A stretch of 64,000 nucleotides of DNA from contig NZ_JABFFR010000005.1 of the NCBI RefSeq assembly GCF_013423485.1, forward strand, positions 248,001 through 312,000, read 5' to 3'. The notes beneath the pieces were generated by a model, which did not search any database, was not told the DNA's origin, and was given only the letters and a program-made list of their open reading frames with translations. Shown piece by piece: positions 7,503 to 16,933 of this stretch. Numbering within the stretch: the stretch's first letter is position 1; the number at the start of each line of letters is the position of its first letter. The position numbers and the translations under genes were made by a program. The DNA comes from Azospirillum oleiclasticum (GTDB taxonomy: Bacteria; Pseudomonadota; Alphaproteobacteria; Azospirillales; Azospirillaceae).

Positions 7503-8761
7503 GACACGCCCCGGATGATGTCCACCGGGTTCAGCCTCGCGGCGCGCCGTGCCGGCAGCCACGCCGCGACCATCGCCGAGACCACCGAGAAGGCGCCGCC
7601 GGCCAGGTAGTGGTACAGCGACCACGCCAGCCGCAGCCGGTCGCTGCTCATCGCCCCGCCGCCGCCGCCGAAGCTGAAGCGCAGGCTGGACAGCCCCGCC
7701 ACCAGCGCGTAGCCGACCAGCCAGCCGGCCAGCGCGCCGATCACCCCCACCGCCAGCCCCTCCATCAGGAAGATGCGGGTGATGTCGGCCTCCGCGAAGC
7801 CCAGCGACTTCAGGATGCCGATGTCGCGCGTCTTCTCGAACACCACGGTGGAGATGATGTTGAAGATGCCGAAGGCGGCGACGATGGTGATCGCACCGAC
7901 GGTGGAATACATGATCGCGTTCTGGATGACGAAGACGTTGAAGATGCCCTGGTTCGCCTCCTGCCAGGATTCCGCCTTGTAGCCGTAGCGCGCCTCCAGC
8001 CGGGCGGCGACGGCCGGCGCCTCCGTGGGTTCGGACAGGCGGACGCGGATGCGATTCACCACATTGTGCCGGTCCTGGAGGATCTGCGCCTGCTTCAGCG
8101 GCATGTAGACGGTGCCGTCGTCGAAGGCGGTGATGCCGGTGCGGTAGATCGCCGACACGGTGACGCTGCGCATCACGCCCGACGGCGCCACCGCGGTCAG
8201 CCGGTCGCCCAGCGACGCCCCCAGCCGCTTGGCGAGCGCCACGCCCAGCGCTATGCCGTCGCTGCGCGTTTCCAGCGCGTGCAGGCTGCCGGCGACCATG
8301 TCGCGCTCCAGCCGGGTCAGCCGCGCCTCCGCCGCCGGGTCGATGCCGATCATGGTGGCGTTGCGCTCCGCCGAGCCGTAGCGCAGGAAGAGCTGGCCTT
8401 GCAGGCTGGGCGCCACCTGCACGCCGGGCAGCCGCGCGATCTCCGCCGCGATGGCGAGACCGCGCTTCACCCCGCGCCGCTCGTCCCGCGGCTTCACCCC
8501 CTCCACGCTCACCGCGCCGAGGGGGTAGGCGACCAGCGCCGGCTGGCGCGTCGGCTCGCGGTGCTCGTCGCTGAGGGTGATGTGCGGCGACACGTCGATG
8601 ACGCTGCTGATGAAGAATTGCTGGAACCCCTGCATCAGCGCCGACATGGCGATGAAGAACCCGACCCCCAGCGCCACCCCCAGAACCGACACCAGCGTCT
8701 GCCGCCGCCGCCCGGCGAGGTGGGTGAGGGCGACGGTCAGCAGCAGGGGCATCGCGTTCAA
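7499..8761 (-). CDS. FtsX-like ABC permease (MacB/DevC type)
   Basis: A 420-residue permease with one membrane helix near the N-terminus (VLGVALGVGFFIAMSAL), a large periplasmic MacB-type domain (about residues 45-270) and three C-terminal helices including the FtsX-family motif EKTRDIGILKSLGF. The first possible start is TTG at 8761, which overlaps the adaptor gene stop (TTGA) and has GGGGAG seven bases before it; an ATG at 8752 is the alternative and shortens the protein by three residues. It partners the ATPase that follows. Confidence 0.9.
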   Translation of the reverse strand: MNAMPLLLTVALTHLAGRRRQTLVSVLGVALGVGFFIAMSALMQGFQQFFISSVIDVSPHITLSDEHREPTRQPALVAYPLGAVSVEGVKPRDERRGVKRGLAIAAEIARLPGVQVAPSLQGQLFLRYGSAERNATMIGIDPAAEARLTRLERDMVAGSLHALETRSDGIALGVALAKRLGASLGDRLTAVAPSGVMRSVTVSAIYRTGITAFDDGTVYMPLKQAQILQDRHNVVNRIRVRLSEPTEAPAVAARLEARYGYKAESWQEANQGIFNVFVIQNAIMYSTVGAITIVAAFGIFNIISTVVFEKTRDIGILKSLGFAEADITRIFLMEGLAVGVIGALAGWLVGYALVAGLSSLRFSFGGGGGAMSSDRLRLAWSLYHYLAGGAFSVVSAMVAAWLPARRAARLNPVDIIRGVS

Positions 8762-9816
8762 CGCTCCGCTCCCCGCACCCGCACGGCGGCACCATCGGTC
8801 AGGCCGGCGGGCGGGTCGGTGACGATGCGGGCGGCGGGGGGGAGGCCGTCGCGGATCTGGACGCGGCCGTTGCCGCGCACGCCGGTCGTCACCTTGCGGG
8901 CCTGCACGGTGCCGTCGTCCATTGGCACGAAGACGTGGCCGTCGATGACGGCGCTGTCGGGGACGAGCAGGGAGTCGTCGTCGCGGTGGAGGACGATGTT
9001 GGCCTCCACCGTCATGCCGATCATCAGCGGCGTGTCGTCGGGAAGCGCCACGCGCACGCGGTAGCTCTTGTCCACCGGGTCGCCGAGCGGGGTGATCTGC
9101 GCCACCGTGCCCTCCAGCGCGCGGCCGGGGAAGGCGTCGGCGGTCAGCAGGGCGGTCTGGCCGGCGCGCACGCGGGGCACGTCCTCCTCGTCCACCTCCA
9201 GCACCACGCGCAGCGGGGTCAGGCGGCCGATGGTGAAGAGCACCTGTCTGGAGGTGGTGCGGGCGGCGTCCCCCACCTCCGCGTCGCGGCGCAGCACAAC
9301 CCCTTCCATGGGGGATTTGAGGATGTAGAGGTCGAGCCGTTCGCGGGCACCCGCCATGGAGGCGATGACCTGGGCCAGCTCGCTTTCCGCCCGCTCGCGC
9401 GCGGCGGGACTTGAGACGCCGCGGCAGGCCAGCTCCTCCTGCCGGGCGAGGTCGGAGCGCAGGAAGCGGGCGCGCGCCTCAAGCTCGGCGAGGCGGGAAC
9501 GCTGGTCCTCGTCGTCGAGACGGGCCAGCGGCTGGCCCTTGTGCACGGCGTCGCCATCCTCCACCAGCACCTCGACGATGCGGGCGGACACCAGCGGCTC
9601 CACCCGCGCCCAATGCAGCGGCTCCACGCTGCCGGTGGCGTAGACCGCCTCCACCGCCGGACCGCGGGTGACGGGGGCGACCGTCACCAGGGGGGGCAGC
9701 CCGACCGGCCAGCGCCACCACGCGGCACCCGCCACCCCCGCGGCCAGCAGGAGGATCAGCGCGGCCCGGCCCCAGCGCCGGCGGCGGCGGGCGCGGGTGG
9801 CCGGCGGGTCCAGCAT
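8758..9816 (-). CDS. HlyD/MacA-type periplasmic adaptor (RND efflux adaptor family)
   Basis: A 352-residue adaptor with a short cytoplasmic arginine-rich N-terminus, one membrane anchor (about residues 18-36) and then the typical order of barrel-sandwich half, coiled-coil (about residues 105-165, ELEARARFLRSDLARQEELA), second half with SPMEGVVLRRDAEVGD, and beta-barrel. It would link the FtsX-type pump to an outer-membrane channel that is not encoded here. The start MLDPPATRARR is preferred because it places the arginine cluster just before the anchor; no clear ribosome-binding site supports it. Confidence 0.88.
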   Translation of the reverse strand: MLDPPATRARRRRRWGRAALILLLAAGVAGAAWWRWPVGLPPLVTVAPVTRGPAVEAVYATGSVEPLHWARVEPLVSARIVEVLVEDGDAVHKGQPLARLDDEDQRSRLAELEARARFLRSDLARQEELACRGVSSPAARERAESELAQVIASMAGARERLDLYILKSPMEGVVLRRDAEVGDAARTTSRQVLFTIGRLTPLRVVLEVDEEDVPRVRAGQTALLTADAFPGRALEGTVAQITPLGDPVDKSYRVRVALPDDTPLMIGMTVEANIVLHRDDDSLLVPDSAVIDGHVFVPMDDGTVQARKVTTGVRGNGRVQIRDGLPPAARIVTDPPAGLTDGAAVRVRGAER

Positions 9817-9857
9817 GGCGCGGCCGGTGACGGCGGTCAGCGTCGGGCCTCCCCGCG

Positions 9858-10244
9858 TCAGGTCTCGACCGGGCCGCCGGCGGCGACCCAGGCGCCAAAG
9901 CCGCCGCGCAGCCGGTGGATCGGCCCGGCATGGCCGGCGGCGCGCAGCTTCTCCGACGCCGGGCCGCAGCGCATGCCGCCCTGGCAGTGCAGCACCAGCG
10001 CCCGCCCGCCGGTGTCGGGCACGGCGGCGGGATCGAAGCGCGACAGCGGGTTGGACAGGGCGCCGGGGATGTGGCCGGCGCGGTGCTCGTGCGGCTCGCG
10101 CACGTCGATGATCACGGCGGAGGCGTCGCGGTGCCACGCAAGCGCCGTCGCGGCATCGACGAAGCGCACGGGGGCGTCGTCGGCGTTTTCCGCACCGGAC
10201 AGACCGACGCGGGAGAGGAGGGAGGAGAGGAGGCCTTGACTCAT
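9858..10244 (-). CDS. Rhodanese-domain protein
   Basis: A 128-residue single rhodanese domain. The active-site cysteine is C87 in LHCQGGMRCG, with the HxxGHIPGALSNP motif at residues 54-65. Such proteins move sulfane sulfur or bind persulfide; the six-residue loop fits a sulfurtransferase rather than a phosphatase. It is the first gene of a five-gene unit (rhodanese, adaptor, permease, ATPase, FNR-type regulator), so sulfur transfer or redox sensing may relate to the exporter. A promoter fits at 10282-10310. Confidence 0.9.
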   Translation of the reverse strand: MSQGLLSSLLSRVGLSGAENADDAPVRFVDAATALAWHRDASAVIIDVREPHEHRAGHIPGALSNPLSRFDPAAVPDTGGRALVLHCQGGMRCGPASEKLRAAGHAGPIHRLRGGFGAWVAAGGPVET

Positions 10245-10281
10245 GGTACGGGTTTACCCTGCTGGGACGACGGCAGGCCCA

Positions 10282-10310
10282 TACATAAGCTGTTGCTAAT
10301 TTTTGGTCAA
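10282..10310 (-). promoter_or_regulatory. Candidate promoter of the rhodanese-exporter-FNR operon
   Basis: On the minus strand TTGACC (10310-10305), a 17-base A/T-rich spacer, then TATGTA (10287-10282), 37 bases before the rhodanese start codon. The A/T-rich spacer stands out against the surrounding GC-rich sequence. Confidence 0.55.
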
Positions 10311-10316
10311 GCGCAT

Positions 10317-10352
10317 GGGCCCCTTCCCTCTCCCGCCGGAGGCGGGCGAGGG
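10317..10352. repeat. Half copy of the 138-base palindromic element
   Basis: 36 bases, GGGCCCCTTCCCTCTCCCGCC then GGA then GGCGGGCGAGGG, forming a 12-base-arm hairpin plus flank. It matches, with one difference, the inverted left end of the complete element at 21781-21918. It lies between dadA and the rhodanese operon promoter. Confidence 0.75.
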
Positions 10353-10357
10353 TGCTT

Positions 10358-11662
10358 TTAAGACATGGCGCCGGCGGGACGGCCGGTGACCACTGTGGCC
10401 GGCTTGCTGCGGCCGTAGCGTGCGACGGTCAGGCCCTCGGTGTCGATGGCGGGCTGGCGGTGGCCGACGAGGTCGGCGACGAGCTGGCCGGAGCCGCAGG
10501 ACATGGTCCAGCCCAGCGTGCCGTGGCCGGTGTTGAGGTGCAGGTTCGGGTAGCGGGTCGGGCCGACGATCGGGGTGCTGTCGGGGGTCATCGGGCGCAG
10601 GCCGGTCCAGAAGGTGGCCTGCGACACGTCGCCGCCGGCCGGGAACAGGTCGGTGACGGAATGCTCCAGCGTCGCCCGGCGGGCGGGGCGCAGGGTCAGT
10701 TCGAAGCCGGACAGCTCCGCCGTGCCGCCGACGCGGATGCGGTCGCCCAGCCGCGTGATGGCGATCTTGTAGGTCTCGTCCATCACGGTGGAGACCGGGG
10801 CGGCGTCGGCGTCGGTGATCGGCACGGTGATGGAATAGCCCTTCACCGGGTAGACCGGCAGGGTGATGCCCAGATCCTTCGCCAGGAAGGGCGAGTAGCT
10901 GCCGAGCGCCAGCACGTAGCTGTCGGCGGTCATCAGCCCGGCGTCGGTCTGCACGCCGGTCACGCGCCCGCCCTCGCTGACAATGCGGTCGATGCGGGTG
11001 CCGTAGCGGAAGGTGACGCCCAGCCCCTCGGCGATGGTCGCGAGGCGCTGGGTGAAGACGTGGCAGTCGCCGGTCTCGTCGCCCGGCAGGCGCAGGCCGC
11101 CGACGATCTTGTCGCGCACCCGCGCCAGCGCCGGCTCGGCCCGCACGCAGCCGTCGACGTCCAGCACCTCGAAGGGCACGCCGTACTCCTTCAGCACGGC
11201 GATGTCGCCGGCGGCGGCGTCCACCTGCTGCTGCTTGCGGAAGAGCTGGAGCGTGCCCTGGGTGCGCTCGTCGTAGCGGATGCCGGTGTCCTCGCGCAGC
11301 GCCTTCAGGCAGTCGCGGCTGTACTCGGCGATGCGCACCATGCGGCCCTTGTTGACCGCGTAGCGCTCCGCCGTGCAGTTGCCCAGCATCTGGAGCATCC
11401 ACTGGTACATGCGCGGGTCGGTGGTGGGCCGGACAACCAGCGGCGAATGCTTCATCAGCAGCCACTTGATGGCCTTCTTGGGGATGCCCGGCGCCGCCCA
11501 GGGTGAGGAATAGCCCGGCGACACCTCGCCCGCGTTGGCGAAGCTGGTCTCCAGCGCCGCGCCCGGCTGGCGGTCGATCACGGTGACCTCGTGACCGGCC
11601 TTGGCGAGGTAGTAGGCGGTGGTGACGCCGATGACGCCGGCACCCAGAACGATGACCTTCAT
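10358..11662 (-). CDS. dadA: D-amino acid dehydrogenase
   Basis: A 434-residue FAD enzyme that oxidises D-amino acids, chiefly D-alanine, to keto acids and passes electrons to the respiratory chain. The N-terminus [20 protein letters not shown] is the dinucleotide fold, and [20 protein letters not shown] is the signature block of DadA. A C-terminal [20 protein letters not shown] segment closes the FAD site. Its start overlaps the alr stop by four bases, so racemase and dehydrogenase are made together and allow L-alanine breakdown through the D-form. Confidence 0.96.
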   Translation of the reverse strand: MKVIVLGAGVIGVTTAYYLAKAGHEVTVIDRQPGAALETSFANAGEVSPGYSSPWAAPGIPKKAIKWLLMKHSPLVVRPTTDPRMYQWMLQMLGNCTAERYAVNKGRMVRIAEYSRDCLKALREDTGIRYDERTQGTLQLFRKQQQVDAAAGDIAVLKEYGVPFEVLDVDGCVRAEPALARVRDKIVGGLRLPGDETGDCHVFTQRLATIAEGLGVTFRYGTRIDRIVSEGGRVTGVQTDAGLMTADSYVLALGSYSPFLAKDLGITLPVYPVKGYSITVPITDADAAPVSTVMDETYKIAITRLGDRIRVGGTAELSGFELTLRPARRATLEHSVTDLFPAGGDVSQATFWTGLRPMTPDSTPIVGPTRYPNLHLNTGHGTLGWTMSCGSGQLVADLVGHRQPAIDTEGLTVARYGRSKPATVVTGRPAGAMS

Positions 11663-12822
11663 GCGGGCAACCCTTCCGTCGAGAGGTAGCGGCGGGCGTA
11701 GCGCCGGCCGAGGCTGGTGAGGATTTCGTAGCCGATGGTCCCGGCGAGCGCAGCGACGTCATCGACCGTCTGGTGGGGACCGATCAGATCGACGGCGGTG
11801 CCGTGGCCGATCAGCCCCTCCGGCACCGCGGTCGCGTCGAGCGTGATGGTGTCCATCGACACGCGGCCGAGGATGGGCAGGGCCACACCGTCCAGATGCG
11901 CGGCCCCGCGGTTGCCCAGGCTGCGCAGGAAGCCGTCGGCGTAGCCCACCGACACGGTGGCGATGCGCGTCGGCCGTTCCGTCGTGAAGGCGCCGCCATA
12001 GCCGACCGCGGTGCCGGCCGGCACGTCGCGGAGCTGGATCACCCGGCCTTGCAGCCGGACCACCGGCCGCATCGGGTTGGCGGCCCCGGCCACCGGCGCC
12101 ACGCCGTAGAGCGCCGCACCCGGCCGCGCGAGGTCGGCGTGGAACTCCACCCCCAGGAAGATGCCCGAGGAGTTGGCGAAGGAGCCGGGGGCCGGGGGCA
12201 GCCGCCGCCGCGCGTCGCGGAAGCGGGCGAGCTGGGCGGCGTTGGCCGGGTTGCCCTGGTCCTCGGCTGAAGCGAGATGGCTCATCACGGCGCGGAGTGC
12301 CACGCCGTCCAGCAGCGACGGGTCGTCGGTGATGCGGTCGAGTTCGGCGGCGGAGAGGCCCAGCCGCGCCATGCCGGTGTCGACCTGCACCACCGCCGGC
12401 AGCGGCCGCCCGGCGCGCCGCGCCGCGGCGTGCCAGCCGGCGATCTGCTCCAGGCTGTTGAGCACCGGGGTCAGATGATGGGCGGTGACGTCGCGCTCGG
12501 TGCCCGGCGGCGGGCCGTGCAGGACGAAGATCTCGGCGCCGGCCGGCAGATGCGGGCGCAGCGCGATGCCCTCGTCCAGATGGGCGACGAAGAACTGCCA
12601 GCAGCCGGCGGCGGCCAGCGCCGGCGCCACCCGGGCGGCCCCCAGCCCATAGGCGTCGGCCTTGACCACGGCGGCGCAATGGGCGCCGGTGAAGCGGGCG
12701 CGCAGAAGCCGGTGGTTGGCGACGATGGCGTCCAGGTCGATGGTGAGGACCGCGCCGGCGCGGTCCAACTCCCGGGCCGCCGCGTCAGCGGTATCCGACG
12801 ACCGAACCTCCACAGCCAGCAT
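11659..12822 (-). CDS. alr: Alanine racemase (catabolic, DadX-like context)
   Basis: A 387-residue PLP enzyme interconverting L- and D-alanine. The PLP lysine is K54 in [10 protein letters not shown], and the second catalytic residue is the tyrosine of [12 protein letters not shown] near residue 293. The gene comes first and overlaps dadA, the arrangement of catabolic DadX enzymes, although it may also supply D-alanine for the cell wall. The start [10 protein letters not shown] is taken because no closer ATG precedes the first conserved strand VLTIDLDAI. Confidence 0.94.
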   Translation of the reverse strand: MLAVEVRSSDTADAAARELDRAGAVLTIDLDAIVANHRLLRARFTGAHCAAVVKADAYGLGAARVAPALAAAGCWQFFVAHLDEGIALRPHLPAGAEIFVLHGPPPGTERDVTAHHLTPVLNSLEQIAGWHAAARRAGRPLPAVVQVDTGMARLGLSAAELDRITDDPSLLDGVALRAVMSHLASAEDQGNPANAAQLARFRDARRRLPPAPGSFANSSGIFLGVEFHADLARPGAALYGVAPVAGAANPMRPVVRLQGRVIQLRDVPAGTAVGYGGAFTTERPTRIATVSVGYADGFLRSLGNRGAAHLDGVALPILGRVSMDTITLDATAVPEGLIGHGTAVDLIGPHQTVDDVAALAGTIGYEILTSLGRRYARRYLSTEGLPA

Positions 12823-12962
12823 CCCGCACCCCGCTCAATCCGTTTGACCACGAACTGGTCCGAGGATAGCGGAGGCGGCGGTGCAGGTGCTTGCCTTCAC
12901 CCGTTGTTTGTTCGGTTCGCGAGCGGGCCTTCGAATCTTCTGTGGCGCGAACGAAGGATGTT

Positions 12963-12995
12963 GCGTTGCGGGAGGGAGGCCACCTCCCGCAACGC
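12963..12995 (-). terminator. Perfect 13-base-pair hairpin after the chorismate mutase gene
   Basis: Arms GCGTTGCGGGAGG and CCTCCCGCAACGC with a seven-base loop, starting nine bases past the stop codon of the chorismate mutase gene. No T-run follows on the minus strand, so it may end transcription weakly or protect the 3' end. Confidence 0.5.
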
Positions 12996-13003
12996 GTCGG
13001 AGC

Positions 13004-13609
13004 TCACGTCTTCCCCAGCACCCGCAGCGGCTCCACCGCACGGCGGAAGGCGGCGGCGTCGTCGGGATGGGCGGCGGCGTAGCGGGCGATGCGCGCCTCG
13101 ATCGTCGCGGTGGCGTCCGCGGTTTTCAGGGCGGGCAGCGCCTCCTTCAGCGTCGCGACCATGGCGGGCGTGAGACGGTCGAGCGTCGGGCGGATGGAGG
13201 TCGCGAGGTCGGGCACGTCGGCGAACTTGCCCTGGCCCGCGGCCTTCCAGGCGGTGATGCGGCTGTTCTGCATGATCTTCGAGGCGTCGATCTGCGCCTG
13301 GAAGAAGGCGGCGGCGAGGTCGGGGTCGATGCCGGCCTCCTTGGCGCGGGCGGTCACCGCGGCGATCACCTGCGCCTCGCGTGGCAGATCCTCCACGGCA
13401 CCGCCGGTGTTGTGCTTGTGGCGGGCCACGTCGGGCATCACCGCCATGCGCTGTTCGACCAGATCCAGCAGCGTGTCGACCGCCGCCGAGGCGCTGGCCA
13501 TGACGATGCCCGCCAGCGCCCGGCCGCCGGGCAGCGCCAGCACCACGGCGGTGGCGGCCATGCCCGCCAGAACCGCGCGCCGCGTCGGCGCCCACATGAA
13601 AGTCCGCAT
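13004..13609 (-). CDS. Exported chorismate mutase (AroQ gamma class)
   Basis: A 201-residue protein with a 33-residue export signal containing a twin-arginine stretch (TRRAVLAG) and ending in GGRALA. The mature part matches secreted gamma-class chorismate mutases: an all-helical domain with [20 protein letters not shown], then [18 protein letters not shown] and [17 protein letters not shown], supplying the arginine, lysine and glutamine side chains of the active site. It would convert chorismate to prephenate in the periplasm. Why a bacterium exports this activity is unsolved. It stands apart from any aromatic amino-acid operon but is close to the quinate/shikimate cluster. Confidence 0.85.
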   Translation of the reverse strand: MRTFMWAPTRRAVLAGMAATAVVLALPGGRALAGIVMASASAAVDTLLDLVEQRMAVMPDVARHKHNTGGAVEDLPREAQVIAAVTARAKEAGIDPDLAAAFFQAQIDASKIMQNSRITAWKAAGQGKFADVPDLATSIRPTLDRLTPAMVATLKEALPALKTADATATIEARIARYAAAHPDDAAAFRRAVEPLRVLGKT

Positions 13610-13812
13610 CCGTTTCCTCCCCGGATTTCAATCGTTCGGCGCGCATCATGCCGGGGCACCCGCCGGAAAGCGAGTGCCGCGTGGACCCGCCCGATCGGGC
13701 AGGGACCGACCCGCCCGGCGGCGCGTCCGACCCTGCCCCGGCGGGCGTTCCGGGGCCGGGGCGGGGCGTCCTAGGCTTGGCCCGAGCATCCGGACCAGCA
13801 AGGAACGCCGCC

Positions 13813-15849
13813 ATGGACAGCCTGCACGCCGCCAGCCCCGCCGCCGTCACCACCGCCGAAGCCCCCGCCGGCCGGCCGAGCCACGCCGAACTGGCGAACG
13901 CCGTCCGCATGCTGGCGGTGGACGCGGTGGAGGCGGCGAAGTCCGGGCATCCGGGCATGCCGATGGGCATGGCCGACGCCGCCACCGTGCTGTTCACGCG
14001 TTTCCTGAAGTTCGACGCGCAGGCCCCGGACTGGCCGGACCGCGACCGTTTCGTGCTGTCGGCCGGGCACGGCTCCATGCTGCTCTACGCGCTGCTGCAC
14101 CTGACCGGCGTTCCCGGCCTGGACATCGACCAGCTCCGTCGCTTCCGCCAGCTCGACAGCCTGACGCCGGGCCATCCCGAACACGGCCACACGCCGGGGG
14201 TGGAGACGACCACCGGGCCGCTGGGCCAGGGGCTTGCCAACGCGGTCGGCATGGCGCTGGCCGAGCGCATGATGCAGGCCCGCTTCGGGGCGGAGCTGGT
14301 GGACCACCGCACCTGGGTGATCGCCGGCGACGGCTGCCTGATGGAGGGGCTGAGCCAGGAGGCGATCACGCTGGCCGGGCATCTGCGGCTGTCCAAGCTG
14401 GCCCTGCTGTGGGACGACAACGCCATCACCATCGACGGTTCCACCGCCGTCTCCACCTCCGACGACCAGCTCCGGCGCTTCGAGGCGGCGGGCTGGGCGG
14501 CCATGCGGGTGAACGGCCACGACCCGCAGGCGGTGGCCGCGGCGCTGGCCTGGGCCCGCACCAACGACCGGCCGACGCTGATCGCCTGCCGCACGATCAT
14601 CGGCTACGGCGCGCCGACCAAGGCGGGGACCGAGGGGGTGCACGGCGCCCCGCTGGGGCCGGAGGAGACGGCCGGCGCCCGCCGCGCGCTGGGCTGGACC
14701 GCGGCACCCTTCGAGGTGCCGGAGCCGATCCGCGCGGCGTGGCGCGCCGCAGGGTCCCGCGGGGCGGCGGAGCGAGGGCGCTGGCTGGACCGGCTGGCCG
14801 CGGCCGAGCCCGCCCGGCGGGCGGACTTCGAGCGGGCGCTGTCCGGCGACCTGCCCGAGGGTTGGCGGGAGGTGGTGGCCGCGGTGAAGCGGCGCGCCAG
14901 CGCGGCTGGGGCCGCCGTTGCCACCCGCAAGGCGTCGCAGGACGCGCTGGAGGCGCTGACCGCCGCGATCCCGGAGCTGGTCGGTGGCTCCGCCGACCTC
15001 ACCCACTCCAACCTGACGCTGACCAAGGCGCTGCGGCCGGTGACGGGGGCCGACATGTCCGGCCGCTACATCCACTACGGGGTTCGCGAATTCGCCATGG
15101 CCGCGGTGATGAACGGGCTGGCGCTGCACGGCGGCCTTGTCCCCTACGGCGGCACCTTCCTGGTCTTCGCCGACTACATGCGCAACGGCATCCGGATGGC
15201 GGCGCTGATGGGGCTGCGGGTGGTGTATGTGCTGACCCACGACAGCATCGGGCTGGGCGAGGACGGGCCGACCCACCAGCCGGTGGAGCAGGTGGCGGGC
15301 CTGCGCGCCTCGCCCAACCTGCTGGTCTTCCGCCCCGCCGACGCGGTGGAGACGGCGGAATGCTGGGAGCTGGCGCTTGGCAACGAGGGCGGCCCCAGCG
15401 CGCTCTGCCTGTCGCGGCAGGCCCTGCCCACCCTACGGCGCGAGCATACGGAGGAGAACCGCTGTGCCGCCGGCGCCTATGTGCTGGCCGAGGCGGAGGG
15501 GGGCGAACGCCGCGCCACCCTGATCGCCACCGGCTCGGAGGTGGCCATCGCCATGCAGGCGCGGGAGCGGCTGCAGGCCGACGGCGTGCCGACCGCCGTG
15601 GTGTCCATGCCTTGCTGGGAACTCTTCGCCCGGCAGGCGACGGAGGTCCGGCGCGCCGTGCTGCGCCCCGGCACCGTGCGGGTGGCGGTGGAGGCGCTGG
15701 GTGGCTTCGGCTGGGAGCGCTGGGTGGGGGAGGAGGGCGCCGTCGTCGCCATGCCCGGCTTCGGCGCCTCCGCCCCCGCCCCCGACCTCTACCGCCGCTT
15801 CGGCATCACCGCCGAGGCGGTGGTGGAGGCGGTGCGGGCGCGGCTGTGA
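13813..15849 (+). CDS. tkt: Transketolase
   Basis: A 678-residue thiamine-diphosphate enzyme of the pentose phosphate and Calvin-type sugar shuffles. It moves two-carbon units and supplies erythrose 4-phosphate for aromatic synthesis. Seen: substrate-binding [10 protein letters not shown] near the N-terminus, the ThDP motif [13 protein letters not shown] through [12 protein letters not shown], the HGAPLG loop, and the pyrimidine-domain glutamate region [11 protein letters not shown]. The start at ATG 13813 ([12 protein letters not shown]) has AAGGAA eight bases upstream; longer readings upstream are GC-rich non-coding sequence. Divergent from the chorismate mutase gene. Confidence 0.96.
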   Translation: MDSLHAASPAAVTTAEAPAGRPSHAELANAVRMLAVDAVEAAKSGHPGMPMGMADAATVLFTRFLKFDAQAPDWPDRDRFVLSAGHGSMLLYALLHLTGVPGLDIDQLRRFRQLDSLTPGHPEHGHTPGVETTTGPLGQGLANAVGMALAERMMQARFGAELVDHRTWVIAGDGCLMEGLSQEAITLAGHLRLSKLALLWDDNAITIDGSTAVSTSDDQLRRFEAAGWAAMRVNGHDPQAVAAALAWARTNDRPTLIACRTIIGYGAPTKAGTEGVHGAPLGPEETAGARRALGWTAAPFEVPEPIRAAWRAAGSRGAAERGRWLDRLAAAEPARRADFERALSGDLPEGWREVVAAVKRRASAAGAAVATRKASQDALEALTAAIPELVGGSADLTHSNLTLTKALRPVTGADMSGRYIHYGVREFAMAAVMNGLALHGGLVPYGGTFLVFADYMRNGIRMAALMGLRVVYVLTHDSIGLGEDGPTHQPVEQVAGLRASPNLLVFRPADAVETAECWELALGNEGGPSALCLSRQALPTLRREHTEENRCAAGAYVLAEAEGGERRATLIATGSEVAIAMQARERLQADGVPTAVVSMPCWELFARQATEVRRAVLRPGTVRVAVEALGGFGWERWVGEEGAVVAMPGFGASAPAPDLYRRFGITAEAVVEAVRARL

Positions 15850-15853
15850 CGCC

Positions 15854-16843
15854 CTACTTCGCGGTGAGCAGCACCGTCTTCATGAAGTCGGCGACCGCCA
15901 CGGTCACCGCCTGCGTGGCCTCCGGGTCGGCGCCCACGGTCGGGCCGATGCGGACGCACTCGTCGGTGTAGCTGAAGGGCTTGCCGGTGGCGTCGTTGAT
16001 CAGGGTCGCCTTGTCATCCTCACGGATGCGGCAGTCGCGCACGGACTGGTCCGCCTTGGTGGCGACCGGTGGGTTGGCGCCCAGCGGGTTGTCGAAGCCA
16101 TGGGGAGCGTTCGGGTATTCGGTCAGCGCCACGTCGGCGCCGGCCTTCTTCAGGCGCTCGACATAGGCTTTGCAGGTCGCCACCGGGTTGTAGTTGTCCG
16201 GGGTGCCGTGGAAGATGCGGATCGGGCGGGCCGCCACCGCCGTGTCCTCGCGGTAGGTGGTGGCGCAGTCCGGGTAGAAGGCGATGTAGCCGGCGAAGGC
16301 CACGCCGCTCTTGTTCCACTGCTTGTGGAAGCGGTCGAGGCTGGCGTAGAGCGCCGCCTGCCCGCCGCGCGAGAAGCCCATCAGCGCGATCCGGCTGGCA
16401 TCCACCCGCGGGTGCTTCGCCAGGATCTCCAGCGACCGGTAGATGTCGAGGATGAAGGCGAGCCGCCCGAGCGAGGCCTGCTTGTCGCCGACGCCGGTGA
16501 AGCCGCGCCCCGTCACCCCGTCGATGGTGAAGGTGGAGATGCCCATGCCGTTGAGCTGGCGCTTCCAGTAACCGACGTTGCCGCCGATGCCGCCGGACCC
16601 GTGCATGAGCACGACGAGCGGCAGCTTGCCGCTGCCCTGGGCGAGGCTGAGCTCGCCGGCGAGGGTCACCTCCTTGCCCGCGGCGTCGCCGGCCAGGAAC
16701 TGGCTGTCGGTGATGGTCATGGTGGGGATGGTGTGCAGCTCGACCCGCGGCGGCAGATCCTTCGGGGCGGGCGTTTGGGCGGTGGCGGTGCCGGCGAGCA
16801 CGGTGAGCGCCGCGGCGACCGCGGCGCCGATCAGATGATGCAT
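15854..16843 (-). CDS. Exported dienelactone-hydrolase-like alpha/beta hydrolase
   Basis: A 329-residue protein with a Sec signal (MHHLIGAAVAAALTVLAGTATA) and an alpha/beta-hydrolase fold. The likely triad is S158 in GFSRGG, D216 in HGTPDNY and H248 in APHGFD, with the oxyanion region LMHGSGGIGG. Family members hydrolyse esters and lactones; the substrate is unknown. It lies downstream of the quinate/shikimate operon on the same strand but beyond a strong hairpin, so it may be a separate unit. A GGAGG site is placed correctly before the ATG. Confidence 0.85.
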   Translation of the reverse strand: MHHLIGAAVAAALTVLAGTATAQTPAPKDLPPRVELHTIPTMTITDSQFLAGDAAGKEVTLAGELSLAQGSGKLPLVVLMHGSGGIGGNVGYWKRQLNGMGISTFTIDGVTGRGFTGVGDKQASLGRLAFILDIYRSLEILAKHPRVDASRIALMGFSRGGQAALYASLDRFHKQWNKSGVAFAGYIAFYPDCATTYREDTAVAARPIRIFHGTPDNYNPVATCKAYVERLKKAGADVALTEYPNAPHGFDNPLGANPPVATKADQSVRDCRIREDDKATLINDATGKPFSYTDECVRIGPTVGADPEATQAVTVAVADFMKTVLLTAK

Positions 16844-16907
16844 GGGGTTCCCTCCTTTGTCGTTGTGGTGGATCGGCGGGGGTGTATCCCCCCGTCCGTC
16901 TGCTCTG

Positions 16908-16932
16908 CGTGCCGGGTCCCAGACCCGGCACG
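16908..16932 (-). terminator. Perfect 11-base-pair hairpin after the dehydroshikimate dehydratase gene
   Basis: CGTGCCGGGTC, three-base loop, GACCCGGCACG, placed one base after the stop codon of the gene at 16934-18868. It probably marks the end of the quinate/shikimate operon, although it lacks a T-run. Confidence 0.55.
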
Positions 16933-16933
16933 G

